Source of the DNA: CAWGLW01 sp963823525
GTDB lineage: Bacteria; Pseudomonadota; Gammaproteobacteria; Steroidobacterales; Steroidobacteraceae
Length of the DNA stretch: 64,000 nucleotides
Assembly: GCA_963823525.1 (NCBI GenBank)
Contig: CAWGLW010000001.1
Coordinates: 248,001 to 312,000 of the forward strand
Reading direction: 5' to 3'
In this document: positions 7,305 through 14,536 of the stretch, piece by piece
How positions within the stretch are numbered: the stretch's first letter is position 1
How the letters are laid out: the number at the start of each line of letters is the position of its first letter
The notes under the pieces: model-generated
The model's database searches: none
What the model saw: the letters and a program-made list of their open reading frames with translations, nothing else
Told to the model about the DNA's origin: nothing
Program-made: the position numbers and the translations under genes

Positions 7305-9935
7305 CTAGCCCATACGAACACTGAGCCATTCGGCCACGCTACTTAACGCAGCCGCGAGGTTCTCGGGCTGGTTGCCGCCGGCCTGTGCCAGGTCGGCTCT
7401 TCCACCTCCGCGACCACCGACCTGCTGCGCCACGTGGTTGACCAGATCGCCTGCCTTTATCTTTGTCGTGAGGTCCTTGGTGACCCCGGCGATCAGCACG
7501 ACCTTGTCGCCTTCATCGACCGAGCCCAATACGATTGCGGCGGTTTTAAGCTTGTTTTTAAGCTGATCTACGGCATTCCGCAATGCGGCTGCATCGGCCC
7601 CGTCGACCCTGGCGGCGACCAGTTTCACGCCGCCAACGTCCACGGCCTCGGCTGCGAGGTCTGTGCCACTTCCGGTCGCCAACTGGTTTTTCAGTTGAGC
7701 GATTTCTTTTTCGAGCCGGCGCGATCGCTCGACCAGTTGCTGTGCCTTGTCTTGCACATCGTCTCGCGTCGCTCGCAGGAGATCCGCCACATTTCGCAAC
7801 GCATGGTCCGTATGGACCACGAAATCAAAGGCGGCCTGGCCGGTCACCGCTTCGATGCGCCGCACGCCCGAAGCAATTCCACTTTCGCTGACAATTCGGA
7901 AGAGCCCGATATCGCCAGCGCGACTGGCATGGGTGCCACCGCAAAGCTCGGTCGAAAAATCACCGACTCTCAGGACGCGCACGTCCGATTCGTACTTCTC
8001 ACCGAACAAGGCCATCGCACCCGAAGCCACCGCATCGTCAAAGTTCATCAGCCGGGTTTCGACCTCCGCATTGGCGCGGATCTGCGCATTGACCAGCGAC
8101 TCGATTGCGGACAAATCCTGCGGCGTGATCGCGGAGTAATGTGAAAAGTCAAACCTCAGCCGGTCGGGCGCGACCAGCGATCCTTTTTGCGTGACATGTG
8201 TACCGAGCACCTGACGAAGCGCCGCGTGCAGCAGGTGCGTCGCCGTATGGTTCAGACGCGTGGCCTGGCGCAACTCGTGATCAACCGTCGCCGCAACCGT
8301 CTCGCCCACCGAGAGCGTCCCGCTGTCGAGCCGCCCTGAATGCGCGTGTGCCTTGCCGACTTTCTGCGTATCGATGACCGTGAACTTTCCCGTCGCGCCG
8401 GCGAGCAAACCGCGGTCACCGGCCTGGCCGCCACTTTCAGCATAAAATGGCGTGACATCGAGGATCACCTGACCCTCCTGGCCGGCCTGCAATGACTGCA
8501 CACGGTCCTTACCAAGGAACAGCTCGACGATGGTTCCGTTTGCGGCCTCCGTTTCATACCCGGCGAATCGGGTTTCCGCGTCGACATCGAGACCGGCCCG
8601 CAAATCCACGCCAAAACGACTGGCCGCCCGCGCCCTTGAACGCTGTCGCTCCATCGCCGCCTCGAACCCGGTCTCGTCGATTTCAAGGCCGCGCTCGCGT
8701 GCGATGTCGCCGGTCAGGTCCACCGGGAATCCGAACGTGTCGTAAAGACGGAAAACCGTCTCGCCCGGAATCACGCGCCCGGCGAGCCCGTCGATCGCTT
8801 CATCGAGCAGTCCCATGCCCTGCGCGAGCGTCTCGGCAAAGCGCTGCTCTTCCTGCAGCAGCACCCGCTCGATGTGCGCACTTTGCGTTGTCAGCTCCGG
8901 ATAGGCCCCGCCCATCTCCTTGTCGAGCGGCGCCACAAGCCGGTAAAAGAAAGGCTCGTTCTGTCCGAGCTTGAACCCGTGCCGGATCGCGCGACGAATC
9001 ACCCGGCGAAGCACATAGCCGCGCCCTTCATTCGACGGCAGTACGCCATCCGCAACCAGGAACGCGCAGGCACGGATGTGGTCGGCAATGACGCGCAGTG
9101 AACTCGACTGCAGATCGTCACTGTGAGTGGCTTTCGCCGCGGCCGCTATCAGGTTGCGGAACAGGTCGATGTCATAGTTGCTTTGCACGCCCTGCATCAC
9201 CGCCGCGATACGCTCGAGACCCATGCCGGTATCCACCGAAGGTTTCGGCAGCGGGTGCAGTTCGCCGTCCACGCTGCGATCGAACTGCATGAAAACGAGA
9301 TTCCACACCTCGACATACCGATCGCCATCTTCATCGGGCGTGCCGGGCGGACCACCGGCCACTTCCTCGCCATGATCGTAAAAAATTTCCGTGCACGGTC
9401 CGCATGGCCCGGTATCGCCCATGGACCAGAAATTCGACTTCTTACCAAGACGCGTGAGGCGTGCAGGGTCCACGCCGATTTCCTGCAGCCAGATCTCCGC
9501 CGCCCCGTCATCTTCCTCGTAGACCGTGACCCACAGTCGTTCCGCCGGAAGCCCGAGGCGCTCCGTCAGGAACTGCCAGGCGAAATGGATCGCCTCACGC
9601 TTGAAATAATCACCAAAACTGAAGTTGCCGAGCATCTCGAAGAACGTGTGATGGCGCGAGGTATAGCCGACGTTCTCGAGGTCGTTGTGCTTGCCGCCCG
9701 CACGTACGCAGCGTTGTGAACTGGCTGCTCGCACATAGGACCGGCTTTCCTTGCCAAGAAAGACGTCTTTGAACTGCACCATCCCCGCGTTCGTAAACAG
9801 CAGGGTCGGGTCGTTGCCCGGAACGAGTGAACTCGAAGCCACCACCGTGTGCCCGTGCTCTTTGAAGAAGTCCAGGAACGCCGTTCTCAGTTCCGAACTG
9901 CTCATCTTTCTGACCGCTGCGCGCGTTTTGCTCAT
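7305..9935 (-). CDS. alaS: Alanine-tRNA ligase
   Basis: This class II synthetase charges tRNA-Ala and clears misactivated serine and glycine. The 876-residue protein has the normal length and order. The aminoacylation core carries RHHTFFEMLGNFSFGDYFK near residues 94-112. The editing domain carries HTATHLLHAALR and the distal CGGTHASRAGDIG zinc/editing motif. The C-Ala region ends with a Gly-rich GGRGGGRADLAQAGG stretch. The annotated ATG overlaps the recX stop by four bases (ATGA), suggesting translational coupling; Met11 would instead align with the start of the E. coli protein. It is the third gene of recA-recX-alaS. Confidence 0.98.
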   Translation of the reverse strand: MSKTRAAVRKMSSSELRTAFLDFFKEHGHTVVASSSLVPGNDPTLLFTNAGMVQFKDVFLGKESRSYVRAASSQRCVRAGGKHNDLENVGYTSRHHTFFEMLGNFSFGDYFKREAIHFAWQFLTERLGLPAERLWVTVYEEDDGAAEIWLQEIGVDPARLTRLGKKSNFWSMGDTGPCGPCTEIFYDHGEEVAGGPPGTPDEDGDRYVEVWNLVFMQFDRSVDGELHPLPKPSVDTGMGLERIAAVMQGVQSNYDIDLFRNLIAAAAKATHSDDLQSSSLRVIADHIRACAFLVADGVLPSNEGRGYVLRRVIRRAIRHGFKLGQNEPFFYRLVAPLDKEMGGAYPELTTQSAHIERVLLQEEQRFAETLAQGMGLLDEAIDGLAGRVIPGETVFRLYDTFGFPVDLTGDIARERGLEIDETGFEAAMERQRSRARAASRFGVDLRAGLDVDAETRFAGYETEAANGTIVELFLGKDRVQSLQAGQEGQVILDVTPFYAESGGQAGDRGLLAGATGKFTVIDTQKVGKAHAHSGRLDSGTLSVGETVAATVDHELRQATRLNHTATHLLHAALRQVLGTHVTQKGSLVAPDRLRFDFSHYSAITPQDLSAIESLVNAQIRANAEVETRLMNFDDAVASGAMALFGEKYESDVRVLRVGDFSTELCGGTHASRAGDIGLFRIVSESGIASGVRRIEAVTGQAAFDFVVHTDHALRNVADLLRATRDDVQDKAQQLVERSRRLEKEIAQLKNQLATGSGTDLAAEAVDVGGVKLVAARVDGADAAALRNAVDQLKNKLKTAAIVLGSVDEGDKVVLIAGVTKDLTTKIKAGDLVNHVAQQVGGRGGGRADLAQAGGNQPENLAAALSSVAEWLSVRMG

Positions 9936-10429
9936 GATTCGAACTCTTCGCCCGTGCCGAGGGCGGCTTGGACCTGCTCGGCCGAAAAGCCGCGATACTG
10001 CAGGAAGCGGGCCTGCTTTGCACGCTCGCGAAAGTCCGCCGGCTGGCGGCTGCCAAAGCGCCGGCGGCGCGCGTCGTGGGCCTGCCGGTTCCAGTCGATA
10101 CCGGCCGATGCCAGTGCCTCTTCGATCAAGGCATCTGACACGGCGCGCCCGCGCAGTTCGAGGCGGATTCGCATTGGGCCCTGCCCGCGCATCGATCGCT
10201 GACGGACAAACTGTTCCGTGAATCGAGCGTCGCTCAGCAGGCGCTCGGCCACGAGTTGCCCGATCACCGGTTCGACAATCGCTTCCGGATAGCCCCGGCG
10301 CAACAGTCGGGCCTGGAGTTCCTGCTGCGCGAAATCCCGGCCCGCCAGCAATGCCAGCGCCGCGGTGCGCACCGTGGGCTCGTCCGCGTCGGCGGCGGCC
10401 TCTGGGTCAGGCCTCCGCAGCCGCCTCAC
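9932..10429 (-). CDS. recX: Recombination regulatory protein RecX
   Basis: RecX binds RecA filaments and limits their extension and ATPase activity. The 165-residue product has the helical-repeat pattern of the family: ALALLAGRDFAQQELQARLLR in the first repeat, GQLVAERLLSDARFTEQFVRQR in the second, and a C-terminal repeat ending in FLQYRGFSAEQVQAAL. The start codon lies inside the last 23 bases of recA, and the stop overlaps alaS by four bases, so all three genes are probably read from one transcript. The N-terminus is Arg/Pro-rich and slightly uncertain because no other ATG is available before the first conserved helix. Confidence 0.92.
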   Translation of the reverse strand: MRRLRRPDPEAAADADEPTVRTAALALLAGRDFAQQELQARLLRRGYPEAIVEPVIGQLVAERLLSDARFTEQFVRQRSMRGQGPMRIRLELRGRAVSDALIEEALASAGIDWNRQAHDARRRRFGSRQPADFRERAKQARFLQYRGFSAEQVQAALGTGEEFES

Positions 10430-11447
10430 CCTCCACCGCCTTCTCCTTGCGTGGGGGCAGGAGCTTCGCCCTGAGCGCCGTTTCGATGTCGCGTGCTATC
10501 TCCGGATTCTCTTTCAGGAACTTGCGGACATTTTCCTTGCCCTGCCCGATCCGCTCGCCGTTGTAGCTGTACCAGGAACCCGATTTCTCGATCAGGTCCT
10601 GCTGTACGCCCAGCTCGATGATCTCGCCCTCGCGGGAGATGCCGGTCCCGTACATGATCTCGAACTCCGCGAGACGGAATGGCGGGGCCACCTTATTCTT
10701 GACGACCTTGACGCGGGTCTGGTTGCCGACGATCTCATCACCCGACTTAATCGCGCCAATACGACGAATGTCGAGTCGTACCGAGGCGTAGAACTTCAGC
10801 GCGTTGCCACCGGAGGTCGTCTCCGGGTTGCCGAACATGACGCCGATCTTCATGCGGATCTGGTTGATGAATACGACCATCGTATTGGAGCGCTTGATGT
10901 TGCCGGTCAGCTTACGCAGGGCCTGTGACATCAGCCGGGCCTGCAGTCCGACCTGCATCTCGCCCATTTCACCTTCGATTTCGGCCTTGGGTGTCAGCGC
11001 GGCCACGGAGTCCACGACGACAATGTCAACTGCGCCTGAGCGCACCAGCATGTCGGTAATCTCCAGCGCCTGTTCACCGTTGTCCGGCTGCGAAACCAGC
11101 AACTCGTCGACATTGACACCAAGCGCTTCCGCGTAGGCGGGATCGAGTGCGTGCTCGGCATCGACAAACGCCGCCGTACCGCCGGCGCGCTGGACTTCGG
11201 CGACTGCCGTTAACGCGAGCGTCGTCTTGCCCGAGGATTCCGGGCCGTAGATTTCGATGACGCGGCCCCGCGGCAATCCACCGACACCGAGCGCGATATC
11301 GAGGCCCAGCGAACCGGTAGAGACGGCCGCGACATCGTAGGTCGCGCTCGCATCGCCAAGGCGCATCACCGAGCCCTTGCCATACTGTTTCTCGATCTGG
11401 GTCAGCGCTGCAGAGAGCGCTTTCTTGCGATTGTCTTCCATTGCCAT
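10407..11447 (-). CDS. recA: Recombinase RecA
   Basis: RecA forms ATP-dependent filaments on single-stranded DNA, drives strand exchange and triggers LexA self-cleavage. The 346-residue protein matches the family length. The Walker A motif GPESSGKTT lies at about 68-76, Walker B is in VDIVVVDSVAAL, and the DNA-binding loop region includes MGEMQVGLQARLMSQALRK. The C-terminus is acidic (VEGEAAAEA). The ATG at 11447 is chosen because MAMEDNRKKALSAAL aligns with the E. coli N-terminus and GAGGATCC lies upstream; an in-frame extension to 11537 is not family-like. No E. coli-type LexA box was seen in the 109 bases up to thpR. Confidence 0.98.
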   Translation of the reverse strand: MAMEDNRKKALSAALTQIEKQYGKGSVMRLGDASATYDVAAVSTGSLGLDIALGVGGLPRGRVIEIYGPESSGKTTLALTAVAEVQRAGGTAAFVDAEHALDPAYAEALGVNVDELLVSQPDNGEQALEITDMLVRSGAVDIVVVDSVAALTPKAEIEGEMGEMQVGLQARLMSQALRKLTGNIKRSNTMVVFINQIRMKIGVMFGNPETTSGGNALKFYASVRLDIRRIGAIKSGDEIVGNQTRVKVVKNKVAPPFRLAEFEIMYGTGISREGEIIELGVQQDLIEKSGSWYSYNGERIGQGKENVRKFLKENPEIARDIETALRAKLLPPRKEKAVEGEAAAEA

Positions 11448-11556
11448 AGCTCGCGGATCCTCGGGGTTCGGGATGGTTCGTTCCGGAATCGGAAAGACCG
11501 GCATTATCCCACAGCCACCCCATCGCCGCAGGATCAAAAGACCCGCATCTGGGCAA

Positions 11557-12129
11557 TTACGTCCCGTCTTTGCCGGTGCTCAGCGGCCATGCCTGCAGCG
11601 GCCGGTAGCGGGCCCCGCCGGGGTCGGTCACGGATTGCACCAGCGCAAACTTGCGTGCCGGCCAAAGCACCGGCTCGATCAGCGGCAAACGCCGGGGCTG
11701 CCGGGCTTTCCGGGCCAGCGTCAGGTGGGGCCGGAAGGCCCGCCGGTCGACACGGAAACCGTGTTCACCCAGCGCCCGCCGCAGCTCGTTGGAGAGCTCG
11801 GCGAGCGTCCGGGGGCTCTCACTCGCGACCAGGCACAGCACGCGTGGCCGCGGCCAATACTCAACACGGTCAAACACAACCTCGAAAGGCGCCCCGCGTG
11901 CCTGCCCGGCGATCGCCAGCAACGAACCGAGCCGGCTCTCGGGGACTGCGCCCAGAAACTCAAGCGTCACGTGCCACTGACCGGAGCCCGTGACCCGGCC
12001 CCAGTCCGGGGCGCAAAGTGGCGCCAGACGGCTCTGCAACGAGGCACGCACGGCCGCATCCGGCCAGAGTGCGAAAAATAGTCTCCGGGTTGCCTCGCGG
12101 GCCGGCTCAGGCGCGTCCTGGCCCGTCAT
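11557..12129 (-). CDS. thpR: RNA 2',3'-cyclic phosphodiesterase
   Basis: ThpR (formerly LigT) belongs to the 2H phosphoesterase family and opens 2',3'-cyclic phosphates on RNA; the older 2'-5' ligase activity is its reverse. The 190-residue protein carries both catalytic HxTx motifs, HVTL at residue 53 and HLTL at residue 135, in the expected spacing. It opens with RRLFFALWPDAAVRASL, typical of the family. The gene overlaps pncC upstream by four bases (ATGA), so the two are co-translated, and ends about 110 bases before recA on the same strand. Confidence 0.92.
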   Translation of the reverse strand: MTGQDAPEPAREATRRLFFALWPDAAVRASLQSRLAPLCAPDWGRVTGSGQWHVTLEFLGAVPESRLGSLLAIAGQARGAPFEVVFDRVEYWPRPRVLCLVASESPRTLAELSNELRRALGEHGFRVDRRAFRPHLTLARKARQPRRLPLIEPVLWPARKFALVQSVTDPGGARYRPLQAWPLSTGKDGT

Positions 12130-12629
12130 TCCGCCAGCAAACCCCGCAGTGCAGCCGCGAGTGCCTGGCGACGCACCGCATCACGCCCCCCGGGCAGCCA
12201 CAAGCCCGCGGTCCGCAGGCGCCTCTCGCCCCCGTCACGACGGGCCCAGGCGATCCAGACCGTACCGACCGGCTTGTCCTGCGTTCCGCCGTCCGGCCCG
12301 GCGATGCCGCTGATCGCCACTGCGATATCGCCGCCCAGGCGCTGCAGCGCCCCGAATGCCATCTCGCTGACCACTGCTTCACTGACGGCACCCCCCGCGG
12401 CGAGTGTCTCAGTCCGCACGCCCAGGAGGGTCTGTTTCAGGGCATTGGAGTAGACGATCGCGCCGCCTGCATACCAATTCGAGCTGCCGGGCAGGTCGGT
12501 GCAGAGCTTGCCCAGCCATCCCCCCGTGCACGATTCGGCAGTCACCAGCACGCAGTGATGCGCTGTCAACCTCCGGGCGACCTCGCCGGCGAGGTCGCAG
12601 AGACGGTCATCGGCAGCTGACTCGATCAT
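12126..12629 (-). CDS. pncC: Nicotinamide-nucleotide amidohydrolase PncC
   Basis: PncC (CinA C-terminal domain) deamidates nicotinamide mononucleotide to nicotinate mononucleotide in the pyridine nucleotide salvage cycle. The 167-residue product consists only of this domain, like E. coli PncC. It contains the active-site region VTAESCTGGWLG (residues about 29-40), YAGGAIVYSNALK, and the conserved ISGIAGPDGGTQDKPVGTVW. A stand-alone pncC upstream of recA is common in gammaproteobacteria. It is the first gene of the pncC-thpR pair. Confidence 0.95.
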   Translation of the reverse strand: MIESAADDRLCDLAGEVARRLTAHHCVLVTAESCTGGWLGKLCTDLPGSSNWYAGGAIVYSNALKQTLLGVRTETLAAGGAVSEAVVSEMAFGALQRLGGDIAVAISGIAGPDGGTQDKPVGTVWIAWARRDGGERRLRTAGLWLPGGRDAVRRQALAAALRGLLAE

Positions 12630-12738
12630 TCAGCGATTCTAGCGGGCCGCACAAGCCGCGGCCTATAGACAGGGCCCGCAGGCCTGCGATAATTACGGGC
12701 TCGCAATCCACTACCCCCCGATTAAAGGCAGGTAACCC

Positions 12739-13212
12739 ATGAAGTTTGCTCCTCTCCTCGCCGCCTCACTCGTGCTGAGCGTCGCCCCCTCGTTTGCCAG
12801 TGCAGATCAGAGCAGTCTCAAGGCCGACGAAGAAATCGTCATGCAGCAGGTGCTGAATGACAAACGAGCCGTTTTCGCACGCAACATGGATCTCACGGAG
12901 AAAGAGAGCAAGGCGTTCTGGCCGATCTACGATGAGTATGAGAAAGAGCTCAAGGTTCACAATGAGAAGGTTCTTGATCTGATCAACATCTACGCGCGGG
13001 ATTACGACACGTTCACCGATGACCAGGCTGTCTCAGCGCTTAAGGTCGGCATGCAACTCCAGACTGAGCGCCTGGCCATGAATCACAAGTACATCAGAAA
13101 GGTGGCCGCGGAACTGCCGCCGAAGAAAGCACTGCGCTTCGCGCAGATCGAGAGCCGTATCAACAACATTGTTGATTCGAACAGGATGAGCATCATTCCG
13201 CTGGCGCGCTGA
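12739..13212 (+). CDS. Secreted helical protein, first of two tandem paralogs
   Basis: A signal peptide (LLAASLVLSVAPSFASA) precedes a charged, helical mature domain of about 135 residues. The core pattern RNMDLTEKESKAFWPIYDEY is repeated in the next gene, so the two arose by duplication. Leu-Thr spacing and helical character recall the periplasmic Spy/CpxP (LTxxQ) fold, but the motif is not exact. A role as periplasmic stress or chaperone-like factor is inference only. It opens a run of three exported-protein genes on the plus strand. Confidence 0.8.
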   Translation: MKFAPLLAASLVLSVAPSFASADQSSLKADEEIVMQQVLNDKRAVFARNMDLTEKESKAFWPIYDEYEKELKVHNEKVLDLINIYARDYDTFTDDQAVSALKVGMQLQTERLAMNHKYIRKVAAELPPKKALRFAQIESRINNIVDSNRMSIIPLAR

Positions 13213-13271
13213 GGCGCCGCGTTCCAACATTATATTTTCAGAACGCCTGCAAACTCGAGGAGCGTTTCCCA

Positions 13272-13769
13272 ATGAAGAAATTTTTGCTTGCCGCCGCCGC
13301 GGCCGTCGCACTGAACATGAGCCACGGCGCGCTGGCCCAGTCCGGCGCCAATGCCGTGGACGACACCCAGTTGCTGATCAGTCAGATCCAGGCCGACCGC
13401 AAGGCTCTCGTGCTCCAGAACATGAACATGACGGCCGAAGAGACCGCCGCGTTCATACCGATCTATGACGAGTACCAGGCCGAACAGAAGACGCTGGCCG
13501 GCGAACGAGTCGCCCTGGTCGACAAGTTTGCGAAGCACTACAACGCCGCCGTGGACGCCGATCAGAGCATGGACGAGAACGCTGCGGCCAAAATCCTCAA
13601 GAGCTGGTCGTCGCTCGAAGATCGCGACCTGGCGCTGGGCAAGAAGTACATCAAGCGTTTCGAGAAAATCCTGCCGTCGAGCAAGGTGTTGCGCCTGGTG
13701 CAGATTGAAAACAAGGTCAATGCCCTGATCGATATCCAGATGGCCCAGATGATCCCGCTGGCTCTGTAA
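13272..13769 (+). CDS. Secreted helical protein, second tandem paralog
   Basis: The 165-residue product has a signal peptide (FLLAAAAAVALNMSHGALA) and shares with the preceding gene the core QNMNMTAEETAAFIPIYDEY, a basic stretch with KKYIK, and the C-terminal LRLVQIENKVNALID. Overall identity is low to moderate, implying an old duplication with divergence rather than a recent copy. ACTCGAGGAGCG before the ATG is a strong ribosome-binding site. The 59-base gap from its neighbour contains the AT-rich TATATTTT, so it may have its own promoter. Confidence 0.8.
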   Translation: MKKFLLAAAAAVALNMSHGALAQSGANAVDDTQLLISQIQADRKALVLQNMNMTAEETAAFIPIYDEYQAEQKTLAGERVALVDKFAKHYNAAVDADQSMDENAAAKILKSWSSLEDRDLALGKKYIKRFEKILPSSKVLRLVQIENKVNALIDIQMAQMIPLAL

Positions 13770-13806
13770 CAGCGGACCGACCATCATCACCACTCAGGAG
13801 ATCACA

Positions 13807-14421
13807 ATGCGTGGCAGACGCTTTTCTCGAAGCCTGGTATTGGGTTCTTTGGCTTTGCTCGCCGCGGGTTGCTCAAGTGGCCCGGACATCCGGGCCGATT
13901 ACGATCGCAGCACGGACTTTGGCCAGTACCGCACCTACGGCTTCGTGACCCAAGCCGGCACAGACAGCCGCGAGTTCAAGTCGCTGGCAACGCAGTTGCT
14001 GGAGACAGCCGCTTCCCGGGAGATGCAGGCGCGCGGCTATCAGCCTGCGGCCGAGCCGGACCTCGTGATCAACTTCCAGGGCAAGATGGAAGAGAAGACC
14101 GACATCGTCAGCACTCCCGCACCCTACTACGGCCCGACCTGGGGTTATGGCGGCTGGTACGGCGCACCCTACGGCGGCTATGGTTACGGCGGCGGCACCG
14201 ACGTCTCGACGCGTCGCTACAACGTCGGAACCATCATCATCGACCTGGTCGACCGGAAGAAGCGCCAGGTGGTCTGGCAGGGCGGAATCGAGGGCGAGGT
14301 ATCCAAGAAAGCGCTGGCCAACAAGGAAGACTCCATCAACCGGGCAGTGGCGGCGATTTTCGCGAAATACCCGTTTGTGGCTGGCCAGTCGGCAGCGGTA
14401 CCGACCGCGGACACCAAGTAA
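13807..14421 (+). CDS. DUF4136 lipoprotein
   Basis: The 204-residue protein has a lipoprotein signal (SLALLAAGC, lipidated Cys22) followed by a DUF4136 domain: DYDRSTDFGQYRTYGF at the start of the mature region, then ARGYQPAAEPDLVINF. A Tyr/Gly-rich low-complexity stretch (PTWGYGGWYGAPYGGYG) lies in the middle, before the typical VGTIIIDLVDRKKRQVVWQG. Function of DUF4136 is unknown; members are outer-membrane or periplasmic lipoproteins. A strong Shine-Dalgarno (CAGGAG) precedes the start, and the gene ends before an intrinsic terminator, closing this small cluster. Confidence 0.9.
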   Translation: MRGRRFSRSLVLGSLALLAAGCSSGPDIRADYDRSTDFGQYRTYGFVTQAGTDSREFKSLATQLLETAASREMQARGYQPAAEPDLVINFQGKMEEKTDIVSTPAPYYGPTWGYGGWYGAPYGGYGYGGGTDVSTRRYNVGTIIIDLVDRKKRQVVWQGGIEGEVSKKALANKEDSINRAVAAIFAKYPFVAGQSAAVPTADTK

Positions 14422-14459
14422 CGATGCCCGCCGCCGGGTCCACCGGCCTCCAATCGACG

Positions 14460-14495
14460 CGCCAGTCCCTCAAACGGACTGGCGTTTTCTTTTCT
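14460..14495 (+). terminator. Intrinsic terminator
   Basis: A perfect 9-bp stem (14460-14468 with 14476-14484) with a 7-base loop is followed by TTTTCTTTTC. It separates the DUF4136 gene from mutS. Confidence 0.9.
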
Positions 14496-14536
14496 GCGGA
14501 ACTTCATGGCCGCCCGGGCGCAGCATGGCTCGATCG

